From Cyclobacteriaceae bacterium (GTDB lineage: Bacteria > Bacteroidota > Bacteroidia > Cytophagales > Cyclobacteriaceae): 64,000 bases of DNA. Numbering within the stretch: position 1 is the first letter of the stretch; every line of letters begins with the position of its first letter. The notes below the pieces were generated by a model. The model was not told the DNA's origin. It searched no databases and saw only the letters and a program-made list of their open reading frames with translations. Where the stretch lies: assembly GCA_025808415.1 (NCBI GenBank), contig CP075525.1, positions 908,501-972,500 on the forward strand, given 5' to 3'. Positions 55,133-64,000 of this stretch are shown here, piece by piece. The translations under genes and the position numbers were made by a program.

Positions 55133-56281
55133 GTGAATGATTCAACCCCTTTGAAGTTTTATTTTGTTGCCGGTGAAAGGTCGGGTGACCTGCATGGAGG
55201 CAACCTAATCCATGTATTGAAGAAAAGACATGCAGGCTTGCTCTGTCGTGGTTTCGGTGGCGACTATATGAAGGAAGCCGGCATGGAAGTGCCCGTTCAT
55301 TACAACGAAATGGCCTTTATGGGTTTTGTTGAAGTCTTGGCTAATCTCTCCACTATATCCAGGATGATTAAGTTCTGCAAGCAAGACATCCTTGCTTTTA
55401 AACCTGATGTGGTGGTCCTTATTGACTATGCCGGGTTTAACCTGCGTATTGCGAAATTTGCAAAACAAAATGGGATAAAAGTTTTTTGGTACATCGCGCC
55501 AAAAGTTTGGGCGTGGAATCAAAATCGGGCAATTAAATTAAAAGCAAATGTTGATCGCATGTTTGTTATTCTTCCGTTCGAGAAGGATTTTTTTAAGAAG
55601 TTTGATTGGACAGTGGATTATGTAGGAAACCCTGTACTGGATGCGGTAAAAATGCATCAGGCTGCTCGGGAATTTTTAACCCGGAACAAAATACTGAGCG
55701 ATAAGCCTTTGGTCGCGCTTCTACCAGGCAGCAGAAAACAGGAATTAAAGCGTATTATCCCGTTAATGGCCGAAGTGGCAAAGAAAAATCAAACGTTTCA
55801 ATTTGTGGTGGCTGCTGTAGATAATTTACCTCAGGAATTTTATAGTGTTTTAAGAGCTGTACCGAATGTAAGTTTTGTTACAGGCGCTACCTATGATTTG
55901 CTCACCTATGCGCAGGCTGCAATTGTTACCTCGGGCACTGCCACATTGGAAACCGCTTTGTTCAAAGTGCCCCAAGTGGTAGTTTATCGTACGAGTTCCA
56001 TAAGTTACCTGATAGCAAAGAACTTAATTCGGGTCCCTTATATATCGCTTGTTAATCTTATTGCTGGTAGGGAAGTAGTAAAGGAAATGATCCAGCAAAA
56101 AGCCAATAATAAGGATGTCTCTACAGAACTTAACCTGATCTTAAAGGATGACCAGTACCGCGAGAAAATATTGCACGGGTATAATGAGATTAGAAATATC
56201 TTGGATACAGGATCAGCATCTGAAAATACGGCAGACCTTATGTTACACTACCTTCAATCTTCAAATCATCAAATCGATTAA
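55133..56281 (+). CDS. lpxB: Lipid-A-disaccharide synthase
   Basis: A 382-residue GT-B glycosyltransferase (GT19) joining UDP-diacylglucosamine and lipid X to form the lipid A disaccharide at the inner membrane. Motifs are AGERSGDLHGGNLIHVLK (residues 12-29), VDRMFVILPFEKDFFKKF, VALLPGSRKQELKRI (about 198) and VTSGTATLETALF. GTG at 55133 is the start giving MNDSTPLKFYFVAGERSG; a nearby ATG at 55137 is out of frame. Convergent with clpX, only 12 bases apart. Confidence 0.95.
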   Translation: MNDSTPLKFYFVAGERSGDLHGGNLIHVLKKRHAGLLCRGFGGDYMKEAGMEVPVHYNEMAFMGFVEVLANLSTISRMIKFCKQDILAFKPDVVVLIDYAGFNLRIAKFAKQNGIKVFWYIAPKVWAWNQNRAIKLKANVDRMFVILPFEKDFFKKFDWTVDYVGNPVLDAVKMHQAAREFLTRNKILSDKPLVALLPGSRKQELKRIIPLMAEVAKKNQTFQFVVAAVDNLPQEFYSVLRAVPNVSFVTGATYDLLTYAQAAIVTSGTATLETALFKVPQVVVYRTSSISYLIAKNLIRVPYISLVNLIAGREVVKEMIQQKANNKDVSTELNLILKDDQYREKILHGYNEIRNILDTGSASENTADLMLHYLQSSNHQID

Positions 56282-56295
56282 TCATCAAATCGATT
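56264..56295. repeat. 16-bp tandem duplication across two stop codons
   Basis: AATCATCAAATCGATT occurs twice in a row (56264-56279, 56280-56295). It spans the lpxB stop and reaches the clpX stop on the other strand, so both ends probably come from a local duplication. Confidence 0.7.
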
Positions 56296-57526
56296 ACGCT
56301 ACTTTCAGCTTACTGTATTGTGAGCGACTGAATTTTTCTTCAGCGTAAGCGCGGGTAATTACCAGTTTATCAATGGTTTTTTCAGAGGGGAGCTCAAACA
56401 TGGCATCGTTGATAACAGCTTCGCAAATGCTGCGCAAACCGCGTGCGCCAAGTTTAAATTCAACAGCTTTTTCTACAATAAAATCAATGGCACCATCCTT
56501 AAACTCTAGCTCGATATTCTCCATTTCAAAGAGCTTTTTGTATTGTTTTACCAACGCATTTTTAGGCTCTGTTAAAATTTTTCTAAGCGCGGCATGATCA
56601 AGCGGGTTAAGGAAAGAAAGTACCGGCAGTCGGCCAATAAGTTCCGGGATCAAGCCAAAACTTTTTAAGTCTTGTGCCGAAACAAACTGGATTAAATTGT
56701 CTTTGTCAATATCAGATGGGTGCAGGCCTGAAGAAGATGCAAAGCCGAGGGGCCTGGTGTTTAAACGGTTGGCGATAAATCGGGATATGCCTTCAAATGC
56801 ACCACCGCAAATAAAGAGGATATTTTCAGTATTCACGCTGATCATCTTTTGATCAGGATGTTTGCGGCCTCCCTGTGGCGGAACATTAACTGAAGTGCCT
56901 TCCAATAGTTTTAATAAGGCCTGCTGAACACCCTCGCCACTTACATCGCGCGTAATGGAGGGATTGTCTGACTTACGGGCGATTTTGTCAATCTCGTCTA
57001 TATAAACAATTCCACGTTCGGCTGCTTCAACATTGTAATCAGCTGCTTGTAATAAACGGGTTAAAATACTTTCTACATCTTCGCCCACATAACCGGCTTC
57101 TGTAAGTACAGTGGCATCGGCAATACAAAAGGGAACTTGTAAAAGTTTAGCGAGTGTACGGGCCAGGTAGGTTTTTCCTGTGCCGGTTTCACCCACCATA
57201 ATAATATTCGATTTTTCAATGGTAATGTCTGAATCCATCTTGCGCTGCATCAATCGCTTGTAGTGATTGTACACCGCTACAGACATCACTTTTTTTGCTT
57301 CATCCTGCCCGATAACATACTCATCCAGGAACTTCTTTATTTCCTGAGGCTTTACAAGCTTGAAACTTGGCGTAACACCTGCCTCGGTTTTACTCTTCTT
57401 TTCTTCCTGTAAAATCTGGCTGGCCTGAGTAACGCACTTATCGCAAATATGGGCGTGTATGCCTGAAATCATCAGGTCAACATCCTTTTTGTTTCTGCCG
57501 CAAAATGAACAGGTTACTTCAGCCAT
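56294..57526 (-). CDS. clpX: ATP-dependent Clp protease ATP-binding subunit ClpX
   Basis: A 410-residue AAA+ unfoldase. It has an N-terminal zinc-binding domain ([14 protein letters not shown]... HICDKC, residues 6-35), Walker [16 protein letters not shown] (about 113-126), Walker [16 protein letters not shown], sensor regions and the substrate loop [14 protein letters not shown]. It feeds unfolded substrates to ClpP. It follows clpP on the minus strand after a 104-bp spacer that carries a long-loop inverted repeat. Confidence 0.97.
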   Translation of the reverse strand: MAEVTCSFCGRNKKDVDLMISGIHAHICDKCVTQASQILQEEKKSKTEAGVTPSFKLVKPQEIKKFLDEYVIGQDEAKKVMSVAVYNHYKRLMQRKMDSDITIEKSNIIMVGETGTGKTYLARTLAKLLQVPFCIADATVLTEAGYVGEDVESILTRLLQAADYNVEAAERGIVYIDEIDKIARKSDNPSITRDVSGEGVQQALLKLLEGTSVNVPPQGGRKHPDQKMISVNTENILFICGGAFEGISRFIANRLNTRPLGFASSSGLHPSDIDKDNLIQFVSAQDLKSFGLIPELIGRLPVLSFLNPLDHAALRKILTEPKNALVKQYKKLFEMENIELEFKDGAIDFIVEKAVEFKLGARGLRSICEAVINDAMFELPSEKTIDKLVITRAYAEEKFSRSQYSKLKVA

Positions 57527-57547
57527 AATTAATTATTCAATAGTTCA

Positions 57548-57623
57548 ATTAGCCAATGAGCCAATGAAATACAAAGGTACCAAATATTTCATAACCCATT
57601 GACTTATTGACTTATTGGCTAAT
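57548..57623. repeat. Inverted repeat between clpP and clpX
   Basis: ATTAGCCAAT at 57548-57557 is the reverse complement of ATTGGCTAAT at 57614-57623, with CAATG/CATTG and AAT pairs further inside and a 3-fold TTATTGAC-like repeat on the right arm. It fills most of the clpP-clpX spacer and could attenuate readthrough or stabilise the mRNA. Confidence 0.5.
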
Positions 57624-57630
57624 CTTCAAA

Positions 57631-58302
57631 TTATTTCTTGCGCTCTAAAACCTCGTCAATCATTCCGTATTCTTTGGCTTCGGTAGCCCGCATCCAGTAG
57701 TCACGGTCGCTATCCCGGTCTATTTCCTCAAAGGTTTTTCCTGTGTGCTTAGCCAAAATTTTATACAAATCAGCCCTTACCTCAACGGTTTGGCGCAGTG
57801 AAATCTCCATGTCTTTGGAGGTTCCCTGCATGCCCGATGATGGCTGGTGGATCATTATTCGGCTGTGGGGCAGTGCCGATCGCTTTTTGTTTGCCCCGGC
57901 TGCCAGCAATACAGCCGACATGGAAGCTGCCAACCCCGTACAGATCGTGGCAACATCCGGGTTAATGTATTGCATGGTATCGTAAATACCCAGGCCGGCA
58001 TAAACCGATCCTCCCGGGCTGTTGATGTACATAATAATATCTTTCTTCGGATCGGCCGATTCGAGGAAAAGTAATTGAGCAATAAGCAAGTTGGCGATTT
58101 GGTCATCTACGCCCATGCCCAGGAATATAATCCGGTCGGAGATTAGCCGGGTAAATACATCAATGGCCCTGAAATTTCCGGGACGCTCTTCGATAACGTA
58201 TTGCGTCATGTTTTCGATTTTTTGGGCATAGTTGTCGATAGTGTTCCCGCTCATGCCCAGGTGGTGCACAGCGTATTTTCTGAATTCATTGGTATTGTCC
58301 AT
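57631..58302 (-). CDS. clpP: ATP-dependent Clp protease proteolytic subunit
   Basis: A 223-residue serine peptidase that forms tetradecameric chambers. Catalytic Ser in TGLAASMSAVLLAAGA (about 119), His in LPHSRIMIHQPSSGMQG (about 144) and Asp in DRDSDRDYWMRATEAKEYG (about 193). The N-terminal extension ahead of the mature chain is probably cut autocatalytically, as in relatives. Order tig-clpP-clpX on the minus strand is the usual proteostasis arrangement. Confidence 0.96.
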   Translation of the reverse strand: MDNTNEFRKYAVHHLGMSGNTIDNYAQKIENMTQYVIEERPGNFRAIDVFTRLISDRIIFLGMGVDDQIANLLIAQLLFLESADPKKDIIMYINSPGGSVYAGLGIYDTMQYINPDVATICTGLAASMSAVLLAAGANKKRSALPHSRIMIHQPSSGMQGTSKDMEISLRQTVEVRADLYKILAKHTGKTFEEIDRDSDRDYWMRATEAKEYGMIDEVLERKK

Positions 58303-58395
58303 AGGATATAAAAGTTCTGTTTATACGTGTCAAATTATGGTTTTTAGCTGAATAGCTTTACTAAAAGCATCGGAATTCTTTGGGGTAAACCCATT

Positions 58396-58430
58396 TTAAA
58401 CAAAAATGGTTTTGGGTGCACCAAAACCAT
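58396..58430 (-). terminator. Hairpin between tig and clpP, terminator-like
   Basis: A 10-bp stem ATGGTTTTGG/CCAAAACCAT (58406-58415 with 58421-58430) with a five-base loop. On the minus strand it is followed by TTTTTGTTT. It lies just after the tig stop and before the clpP start, so it may terminate or attenuate tig transcripts. Confidence 0.6.
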
Positions 58431-58456
58431 AGTCGTAAAAAGGGGTGTATTTTAGT

Positions 58457-59803
58457 TTAGTGACGGTGTTCTTCAACAATTTTTTTAAATTCTTCAACAC
58501 TTACTTTTTTCTCGTTTATACTAATGTTTTCCTTTATGTGCTTCATAATCCGTTCGTTGCGGAGTTGGTTATAAAGCTTCATAAAATTTTGTCCGTTTTC
58601 GTTTGAAAGGTAGTTGTCGGCAATGGTATCCAACCGATCGGCCAACTGGCTGGCAATTGCCGGCCCGCCAAACTGGGCAATAATCATTTCCTTAGCCCTG
58701 GCTTTTACTTCTTCTGCTTCTACCTTAATGTTGTTGTCTTCGGCAATTTTATTTTTGATCAAATCCCACCTCAGGCTGCGTATGTAGGCATCAAACTCCT
58801 GGCCCAGAACCTCGTCAGTTACCTGTCCTTTGCTGGTGGCTTTTAACCAGGTTCTCAAAAAACCTTCCGGTAAATTTATCTTGGTGTTGCTTATAAAATG
58901 ATCTTCAATAAAGTGTTCGAGAAAATGATCAGTTTCGCGTTGATAGTTGCCCTGAATGGTTTCTTTTATTTTTTGGGTAAACTCTTCTTCGCTTTTAACT
59001 GCATCTTTACCAAACACGCGGTCAAACAATTCCTGGTTTACGTCAGCGGGCTCGGTACGGCTAATGGAGGAAAGTTTTAAGGTGTACTTTCCTTTTGTTG
59101 CTTTGGCTTCCTCAAGGGTAGTGTCAAGCACTTGAGCAAGATCGGTATGGTCATCAAATAATTTTTCGATATCCAGGCTTACTACATCCTCCTTTATCAA
59201 ACCAATAAATTTCTTTTGTTCCTTTTTGGAAACTTTATCGGTTTGAATGAAAACAGCTTCTTTCTTAAAAGATCCGTCTTCATTGCTCAATTCCCCAATA
59301 AGATTGTCACCGGCTTCGCTGGTTTCCGGATAGTTTACTTTACCAAATCGTTTTTTAAGGTCGGTAACTGTTTCTGCAATCACCTTTTCATCAACTTCAA
59401 TCGGGTAAGATTTGATTTTTACCTTTTGTGATAATTCGTAGGTGAAATCTTCAACCATACCGATCTGGTAGTCAAACTCAAAATCTTTTTGGTTCTCCCA
59501 GTCAATAGCCCGTTCAGCATCTGCCACAGGCAGTGGATCACCGATAATGCGAAGCTTATTTTCGCGGATGTATTCATTTAATTTTTGCGAAAGCAATTGG
59601 TTTATTTCTTCAACAAGAATCGATTTTCCAAACATGCGGTTTATTACACCTGTCGGTACTTTCCCAGGCCGGAAACCCTTTATGCTAGCTTTTCGGGCAT
59701 AGTCTTTTACTTTTTCGTCAACGGTGGGCTTATAATCGGCCTGTTGTAATTTAACCTTAATAATGCCTTCGGTTGTGTTTTTTTTGTCTAATGTGATTTC
59801 CAA
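58457..59803 (-). CDS. tig: Trigger factor
   Basis: A 448-residue ribosome-bound chaperone. An N-terminal ribosome-binding domain with RKASIKGFRPGKVPTGVINRMFGK (GFRPGKxP motif, about residue 39) precedes a reduced FKBP-like middle domain and a helical C-terminal chaperone domain. Bacteroidota members are known to be divergent; the PPIase part is weak here. It heads the tig-clpP-clpX series on the minus strand, 74 bases after tRNA-Leu. Confidence 0.92.
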   Translation of the reverse strand: MEITLDKKNTTEGIIKVKLQQADYKPTVDEKVKDYARKASIKGFRPGKVPTGVINRMFGKSILVEEINQLLSQKLNEYIRENKLRIIGDPLPVADAERAIDWENQKDFEFDYQIGMVEDFTYELSQKVKIKSYPIEVDEKVIAETVTDLKKRFGKVNYPETSEAGDNLIGELSNEDGSFKKEAVFIQTDKVSKKEQKKFIGLIKEDVVSLDIEKLFDDHTDLAQVLDTTLEEAKATKGKYTLKLSSISRTEPADVNQELFDRVFGKDAVKSEEEFTQKIKETIQGNYQRETDHFLEHFIEDHFISNTKINLPEGFLRTWLKATSKGQVTDEVLGQEFDAYIRSLRWDLIKNKIAEDNNIKVEAEEVKARAKEMIIAQFGGPAIASQLADRLDTIADNYLSNENGQNFMKLYNQLRNERIMKHIKENISINEKKVSVEEFKKIVEEHRH

Positions 59804-59834
59804 AGCAATAAATTTTGATGTCGCTGTAATAAAT

Positions 59835-59873
59835 CAAGAACCCTCAACACCGTTGAGGCATTAAGGGTTCTTG
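59835..59873 (-). terminator. Hairpin between tRNA-Leu and tig
   Basis: CAAGAACCCT (59835-59844) pairs with AGGGTTCTTG (59864-59873), and inner bases can instead pair CCTCAAC with GTTGAGG (59842-59848 and 59852-59858). It lies just after the tRNA-Leu gene on the minus strand and forms part of the tig leader. Only a weak T stretch follows, so it could be a tRNA terminator or a processing hairpin. Confidence 0.5.
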
Positions 59874-59877
59874 TTTG

Positions 59878-59959
59878 TGCGGATGGAGGGACTCGAACCC
59901 CCACGCCTTGCGGCACCAGATCCTAAGTCTGGCGCGGCTACCAATTACGCCACATCCGC
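59878..59959 (-). tRNA. tRNA-Leu (anticodon UAG)
   Basis: A class II tRNA with long variable arm on the minus strand. Acceptor GCGGATG pairs with CATCCGC, discriminator A. The anticodon stem CCAGA/TCTGG holds loop CTTAGGA (anticodon TAG, reading CUA and wobble). Variable arm TGCCGCAAGGCG, T loop TTCGAGT. CCA is not encoded. About 82 nt. Confidence 0.95.
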
Positions 59960-60106
59960 ATTTTTGGTAATTTCCTTGTTTTTTGTACGGGCTTTACCCG
60001 TGTGCGTAAAAGGAGCGCAAATTTATAGATTATTCGGAAATTGGGAAGTCTGATTTTGTGTTAAATTAAAGGTTCTTATTTCACTCATTTAAGCGGCAAA
60101 CGAATA

Positions 60107-62329
60107 ATGGTAATTGATGTAGAGCAGGAGAAGAAGGAAATCATTGGTCGATACAGGAAACTGCTAAGAAAAGCTAAGCCCGTGCTTAAGGAGGGCGATG
60201 CCGGCCGGATTAAGAAAGCCTTCACCATTTCAGTTGAAGCGCATAAGGACATGCGCAGGAAGTCAGGCGAACCCTACATTTTCCACCCCCTGGCCGTGGC
60301 CCAAATTTGCGTAGAAGAAATTGGCTTGGGTACAACCTCCATTATTGCAGCTTTGCTTCATGATGTAGTAGAGGATACCGACATCGAATTAAAGGACATT
60401 GAGCGGATGTTCGGCAAAAAAGTGGCCCAGATAATCGATGGGCTCACCAAAGTATCGGGCGTATTTGAATTTGGCACCTCCCAACAGGCCGAGAATTTCC
60501 GGAAAATGTTGTTCACCCTTGCCGATGATGTAAGGGTTATTCTCATCAAACTGGCGGACCGGCTGCACAACATGCGCACGCTGGACAGCATGCCGCGCAA
60601 CAAGCAATTAAAAATTGCCTCTGAAACCATTTACCTCTATGCCCCATTGGCGCACCGGTTAGGGCTTAATGCTATAAAAAGTGAGTTAGAGGATTTATAC
60701 CTGCGCTTTACCGACCGGCCGGTGTACGAATCAATCGCCCAAAACATTGACGACACACGGGCTTCCCGGAATAAGTTTATCAAAAATTTTATGCAACCGA
60801 TTAAAGAGGAATTGGACAGGCATAAAATCAAGTATGAAATAAAAGGCAGGCCTAAATCCATTTATTCCATTTGGAATAAAATGCGCAAACAAAACATCCC
60901 GTTTGAAGAAGTGTATGATCTGTTTGCCATACGGATAATAATTGATGTTCCGTTAGAGAACGAGAAAGCCGTATGTTGGCAAGTGTACTCTATAGTAACA
61001 GATTTTTATACCCCTAATCCCGATAGGCTGCGCGATTGGATAAGTACCCCCAAAGCCAATGGGTATGAATCGCTTCACACCACCGTAATGGCTAAAAATG
61101 GACAGTGGGTTGAAGTGCAGATACGTACCCAGCGCATGGATGAAATAGCCGAAAAGGGCTATGCTGCCCATTGGAAATATAAAGAAACGGCTTCTGCACA
61201 CGAGTCTAACCTTGAAAAGTGGTTGGTGAAAGTCCGCGATTCCCTTGCGCAAAATGATCACTCGGCCCTTGATTTTGTAAATGATTTTCGTGGAAATCTC
61301 TTCAGTGATGAAGTATTTGTTTTTACACCCAAAGGTGAACTAAAAACTTTGCCGTATGGCGCCACCGCTTTAGACTTTGCCTTCGAAATACACACCCAGG
61401 TTGGGTCAAAATGTATTGGTGCCAAAGTCAATAATAAATTGGTCCCGATCAATTACGTATTGAAAAATGGCGACCAAATTGAAATACTTACATCGCAGAA
61501 GCAAAAACCCCATGAAGACTGGCTAAGGTTTGCCATTACCTCAAAAGCTAAGAGCCGGATTAAGGATGTTCTTAAAGAAGATAAAAAGAAGGTAGCCGAA
61601 GACGGCAAAGAGATCGTCATGCGCAAGCTTAAGCAGATGAAGGTTGAACCGACCCAAATCGTATTTGAGCAGCTACGCGAATTTTTCAACACACCATCGC
61701 ATTTCGATTTGTTCTACAGGATTGGGAAGGGAATTATACCGGCTTCGGATATAAAACGATTTAAGGACTTCAAACCCAAATCCCCTTTAAAAAACAAACC
61801 AAATGTTAGGGTAGCCGATGCCCAAACCATTGAGCAGGAAATCACAAAAACCAAGGGCCGTTACGAAGATATCCTGCTCATAGGCGAAGACATGGACATT
61901 GTGGATTACAAACTGGCCAAATGTTGCACACCCATACCGGGCGATGACGTTTTTGGCTTTGTTACCGTAAGCGAGGGTATAAAAATTCACCGTACAACCT
62001 GCCCGAATGCAGCCGAGTTATTGGCTAATCATGGCAACCGTGTGGTAAAAGCCAAATGGACTTCACAGCATGAAGTAGCTTTTTTAACAGGGCTTAAGAT
62101 TAAAGGAACGGACCGCGTGGGCCTCATTAACGATGTTTCCAGAATTATCTCAGAAGAACTGAAAGTAAACATGAGTTCCATGTCTTTCTATACAGATTCC
62201 GGCATATTTGAAGGGGAGATAATGCTTTATGTCCACGACACCCGCCACCTTGAACAATTGATCCATAAACTGGAAAAAGTAGAGGGTGTGGTAAAAGTGA
62301 GCCGTTTCGATTCCAAGTTGGTTGAATAG
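60107..62329 (+). CDS. Bifunctional (p)ppGpp synthetase/hydrolase (RelA/SpoT family)
   Basis: A 740-residue RSH protein. HD hydrolase domain (about 45-195) with HPLAVAQICVEE and LLHDVVEDTDIE intact, so hydrolysis should work. The synthetase domain (about 240-350) has GRPKSIYSIWNKMRKQNIPFEEVYDLFAIRII and TTPKANGYESLHTTVM-like STPKANGYESLHTTV. TGS (about 405-465) FVFTPKGELKTLPYGATALDFAFEIH and C-terminal ACT domain follow. It sets alarmone level in the stringent response. Long form with all four parts; the intact HD suggests SpoT/Rel rather than RelA. Confidence 0.96.
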   Translation: MVIDVEQEKKEIIGRYRKLLRKAKPVLKEGDAGRIKKAFTISVEAHKDMRRKSGEPYIFHPLAVAQICVEEIGLGTTSIIAALLHDVVEDTDIELKDIERMFGKKVAQIIDGLTKVSGVFEFGTSQQAENFRKMLFTLADDVRVILIKLADRLHNMRTLDSMPRNKQLKIASETIYLYAPLAHRLGLNAIKSELEDLYLRFTDRPVYESIAQNIDDTRASRNKFIKNFMQPIKEELDRHKIKYEIKGRPKSIYSIWNKMRKQNIPFEEVYDLFAIRIIIDVPLENEKAVCWQVYSIVTDFYTPNPDRLRDWISTPKANGYESLHTTVMAKNGQWVEVQIRTQRMDEIAEKGYAAHWKYKETASAHESNLEKWLVKVRDSLAQNDHSALDFVNDFRGNLFSDEVFVFTPKGELKTLPYGATALDFAFEIHTQVGSKCIGAKVNNKLVPINYVLKNGDQIEILTSQKQKPHEDWLRFAITSKAKSRIKDVLKEDKKKVAEDGKEIVMRKLKQMKVEPTQIVFEQLREFFNTPSHFDLFYRIGKGIIPASDIKRFKDFKPKSPLKNKPNVRVADAQTIEQEITKTKGRYEDILLIGEDMDIVDYKLAKCCTPIPGDDVFGFVTVSEGIKIHRTTCPNAAELLANHGNRVVKAKWTSQHEVAFLTGLKIKGTDRVGLINDVSRIISEELKVNMSSMSFYTDSGIFEGEIMLYVHDTRHLEQLIHKLEKVEGVVKVSRFDSKLVE

Positions 62330-62398
62330 TTATTTCAGGTAACCAATACGGGTTTGTAAGCGGTATGCAGGTTCTTATCTTTGCTTCTGATTTTAACA

Positions 62399-62878
62399 AT
62401 GTCTGCAGCCATAAATACATACGAAGAGGTAAAAAAGATTTTTTCTGCATACCTCGAAAACAGGGCGCTTCGAAAAACACCGGAACGGTATGCTATTTTA
62501 GAGGAAATCTATTCGCGTAACGGGCATTTTGATGTGGAGTCGCTCTACATCAGCATGAAAAATAACAATTATCACGTCAGTCGGGCAACCGTATACAATA
62601 CGCTTGATCTTCTGGTTGAATGTGATTTGGTAAGCAAACACCAGTTTGGAAAAAACCTGGCGCAGTATGAAAAATCCTATGGCTACAAACAACACGATCA
62701 TTTAATCTGCACCGATTGCCATAAGGTAATAGAGTTCTGTGACCCGCGCATTCAAAACATTCAGAAAACGGTTGAAGAAATCCTTCATTTTAATGTGATG
62801 CACCATTCCCTTATCCTTTACGCATCATGCACCAAGCCTGATTGTGAGAATAAAAGGGGTAAACCATTTAATGGATAA
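62399..62878 (+). CDS. Fur-family metal-dependent transcription regulator
   Basis: A 159-residue Fur-family protein. Winged helix-turn-helix in the first ~85 residues ([46 protein letters not shown]), then the dimerisation/metal domain with [17 protein letters not shown] and [11 protein letters not shown] (two CxxC pairs for structural zinc). Whether it is Fur, Zur or PerR cannot be told. The ATG at 62399 is preferred over a frame extending six codons further. The STAS gene starts three bases after the stop. Confidence 0.93.
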   Translation: MSAAINTYEEVKKIFSAYLENRALRKTPERYAILEEIYSRNGHFDVESLYISMKNNNYHVSRATVYNTLDLLVECDLVSKHQFGKNLAQYEKSYGYKQHDHLICTDCHKVIEFCDPRIQNIQKTVEEILHFNVMHHSLILYASCTKPDCENKRGKPFNG

Positions 62879-62881
62879 GTC

Positions 62882-63214
62882 ATGAAGTATACCAGTGAAG
62901 TAAAAAGCAACACGTTAATCCTTCGCCTTTCGGGCGATCTTATTGGTGAAAATGAGGGTACAAATGTTCTTCAGGTTGCCACCAATGCCTTGCAGCAAGG
63001 TGTTAAAAAATGTATTATCGATATTTCTGACCTACGGTATATAAACAGTAGTGGCATAGGGGTGCTCATTACGGTACTCACAAAGTTTCGAAACAAAGGG
63101 GGTGAAGTTTACCTTCTTAACCCTTCCGAAGGTGTAAAGAAACTGCTTGTAATCACAAAATTGAATGCCATCTTTCAGGTTGTTAAATCAGAAGATGAGG
63201 TTATAGATTTATAG
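62882..63214 (+). CDS. STAS-domain protein, anti-sigma factor antagonist-like
   Basis: A 110-residue STAS domain. The phosphorylatable-Ser region is DISDLRYINSSGIGVLITVLTKF. Similar proteins bind anti-sigma or switch kinases and release the target when dephosphorylated. No anti-sigma kinase or phosphatase is beside it, so the partner is unknown. Starts three bases after the Fur-family stop; purA follows by 20 bases, so these three are likely one transcript. Confidence 0.9.
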   Translation: MKYTSEVKSNTLILRLSGDLIGENEGTNVLQVATNALQQGVKKCIIDISDLRYINSSGIGVLITVLTKFRNKGGEVYLLNPSEGVKKLLVITKLNAIFQVVKSEDEVIDL

Positions 63215-63234
63215 TTTTTCATGGACATCTAAGT

Positions 63235-64000
63235 ATGGCAAAGGTTGATGTATTATTAGGTCTTCAATGGGGAGACGAAGGTAAGGGCAAGATTGTTGAT
63301 GTATTGGCACCAAAGTATGATGTGGTGGCACGCTTTCAGGGCGGGCCCAATGCCGGCCATACACTAGAGTTCGATGGCATCAAACATGTACTTCATCAAA
63401 TACCTTCAGGCATTTTTAGGGAGAAGACCAAAAACATTATCGGGAATGGCGTTGTATTAGACCCCGTGATTTTCAAACGCGAAGTAGAGGCCCTTAAAAA
63501 GTTTAACCTGAACGTTTTTGAAAACCTGTACATTTCAAAAAAGGCATCTTTAATTATACCCACTCACCGACTGCTCGATCAAGCATATGAGGCATCAAAA
63601 GGTGAAAGTAAAATTGGTTCAACCTTAAAGGGCATTGGGCCAACCTATCAGGATAAAATTGGTCGTCAGGGCTTACGTGTTGGCGATATTCTTTCGGATA
63701 ATTTCAAAAATAAATTTGAGCAGCTTACAAACATCCATTTTGGTATCCTTAAAAATTTTGAATTGAGTTTTGATTGGACTGAGCTCGAAGCTCATTTTAT
63801 GGATGCAATAAAGTTTTTGAAGCAATTTAAACTGGTTGAGAGCGAGTATTTGATTAATCATGAACTTCAGGAAGGGTCCTCTATTCTGGCTGAAGGTGCC
63901 CAGGGTTCTCTGTTGGATATTGATTTTGGAAGCTATCCATTCGTAACAAGTTCAACTACAGTTACGGCTGGGGCATGTACTGGTTTAGGTGTTGCACCTC
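63235..64000 (+). CDS. purA: Adenylosuccinate synthetase (3' end outside the window)
   Basis: The first 255 codons of the gene, open to the window edge. N-terminus MAKVDVLLGLQWGDEGKGKI carries the P-loop GDEGKGK. Then GGPNAGHTLEF (IMP/GTP binding), GIFREKTKNIIGNGVVLDP, STLKGIGPTYQDKIGRQGLRVGD and AQGSLLDIDFG. It joins IMP and aspartate using GTP to give adenylosuccinate for AMP. No in-frame stop occurs in the visible part. Confidence 0.96.
   Translation, partial: MAKVDVLLGLQWGDEGKGKIVDVLAPKYDVVARFQGGPNAGHTLEFDGIKHVLHQIPSGIFREKTKNIIGNGVVLDPVIFKREVEALKKFNLNVFENLYISKKASLIIPTHRLLDQAYEASKGESKIGSTLKGIGPTYQDKIGRQGLRVGDILSDNFKNKFEQLTNIHFGILKNFELSFDWTELEAHFMDAIKFLKQFKLVESEYLINHELQEGSSILAEGAQGSLLDIDFGSYPFVTSSTTVTAGACTGLGVAP

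Noticed and set aside
59871..60053. 60-residue ORF on the plus strand
   Set aside because: It runs antisense through tRNA-Leu and shows the GLEPPRL pattern that is a well-known artefact of antisense tRNA translation.

Overview
The window reads as a chromosomal segment of a Bacteroidota bacterium, most likely of the order Cytophagales (inference). Supporting signs are a SusC/SusD pair, an OmpA protein with TPR and PD40 repeats, a few TAnnTTTG-type -7 promoter boxes, mostly weak or absent Shine-Dalgarno sequences, and a phosphosulfolactate synthase of the kind found in gliding Bacteroidota. Most of the window is housekeeping DNA. There is no prophage, insertion sequence or CRISPR array.

Layout. 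1-7.5 kb: the end of a CHAT-domain protease gene cut by the window edge, a methyltransferase/agmatinase-family pair, aspS, tadA, a Mn-type superoxide dismutase and small secreted proteins. 7.1-20.2 kb: a long minus-strand run. Read 5' to 3' it holds an exopolysaccharide cluster (GT4 glycosyltransferase, rfbC, Wza-like lipoprotein, Wzc-like BY-kinase, CpsB-like phosphatase, NAD-dependent epimerase), then a TPR protein, phosphosulfolactate synthase, a DUF368 lipid-carrier translocase, aroE and uvrB. 20.3-22.7 kb: hflX, two tandem 166-bp units built from broken tRNA-Arg copies followed by the intact tRNA-Arg(CCU), and an S1/P1 nuclease. 22.8-27.7 kb: an RMD1/DUF155 membrane protein followed by a tightly packed peptide-ligase operon (C39-like peptidase, RLAN+RimK ATP-grasp ligase, GCS2-like ligase, N-formylglutamate amidohydrolase), which is the most likely undescribed system here. 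27.7-30.5 kb: a regulatory locus (small secreted protein, membrane LytTR regulator, membrane protein, ECF sigma factor) carrying two pairs of direct repeats, each with 21-bp spacing. 30.6-39.7 kb: a ComEA-like helix-hairpin-helix protein, a very large SF1 helicase, amtB, a frameshifted amidohydrolase and a RES/Xre toxin-antitoxin pair. 39.8-45.2 kb: lepA, two tiny ORFs, folD, queE, pabB and pabC in one overlapping series. 45.2-53.8 kb: OmpA/PD40 protein, SusC, SusD and a third lipoprotein, closed by a strong terminator. 54-64 kb: queD, lpxB, the minus-strand tig-clpP-clpX proteostasis series preceded by tRNA-Leu(UAG), then relA/spoT, a fur-family gene, a STAS protein and the start of purA.

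How the genes fit together. The 42-45 kb series supplies one-carbon/folate chemistry (folD, pabB, pabC) and deazaguanine synthesis (queE, with queD about 11 kb away). tig, clpP and clpX are ordered as a chaperone/protease unit. The polysaccharide cluster pairs a BY-kinase with its cognate phosphatase type. The LytTR sites lie at nearly the same distance upstream of the regulator gene and of the neighbouring secreted-protein gene, which suggests autoregulation plus one target.
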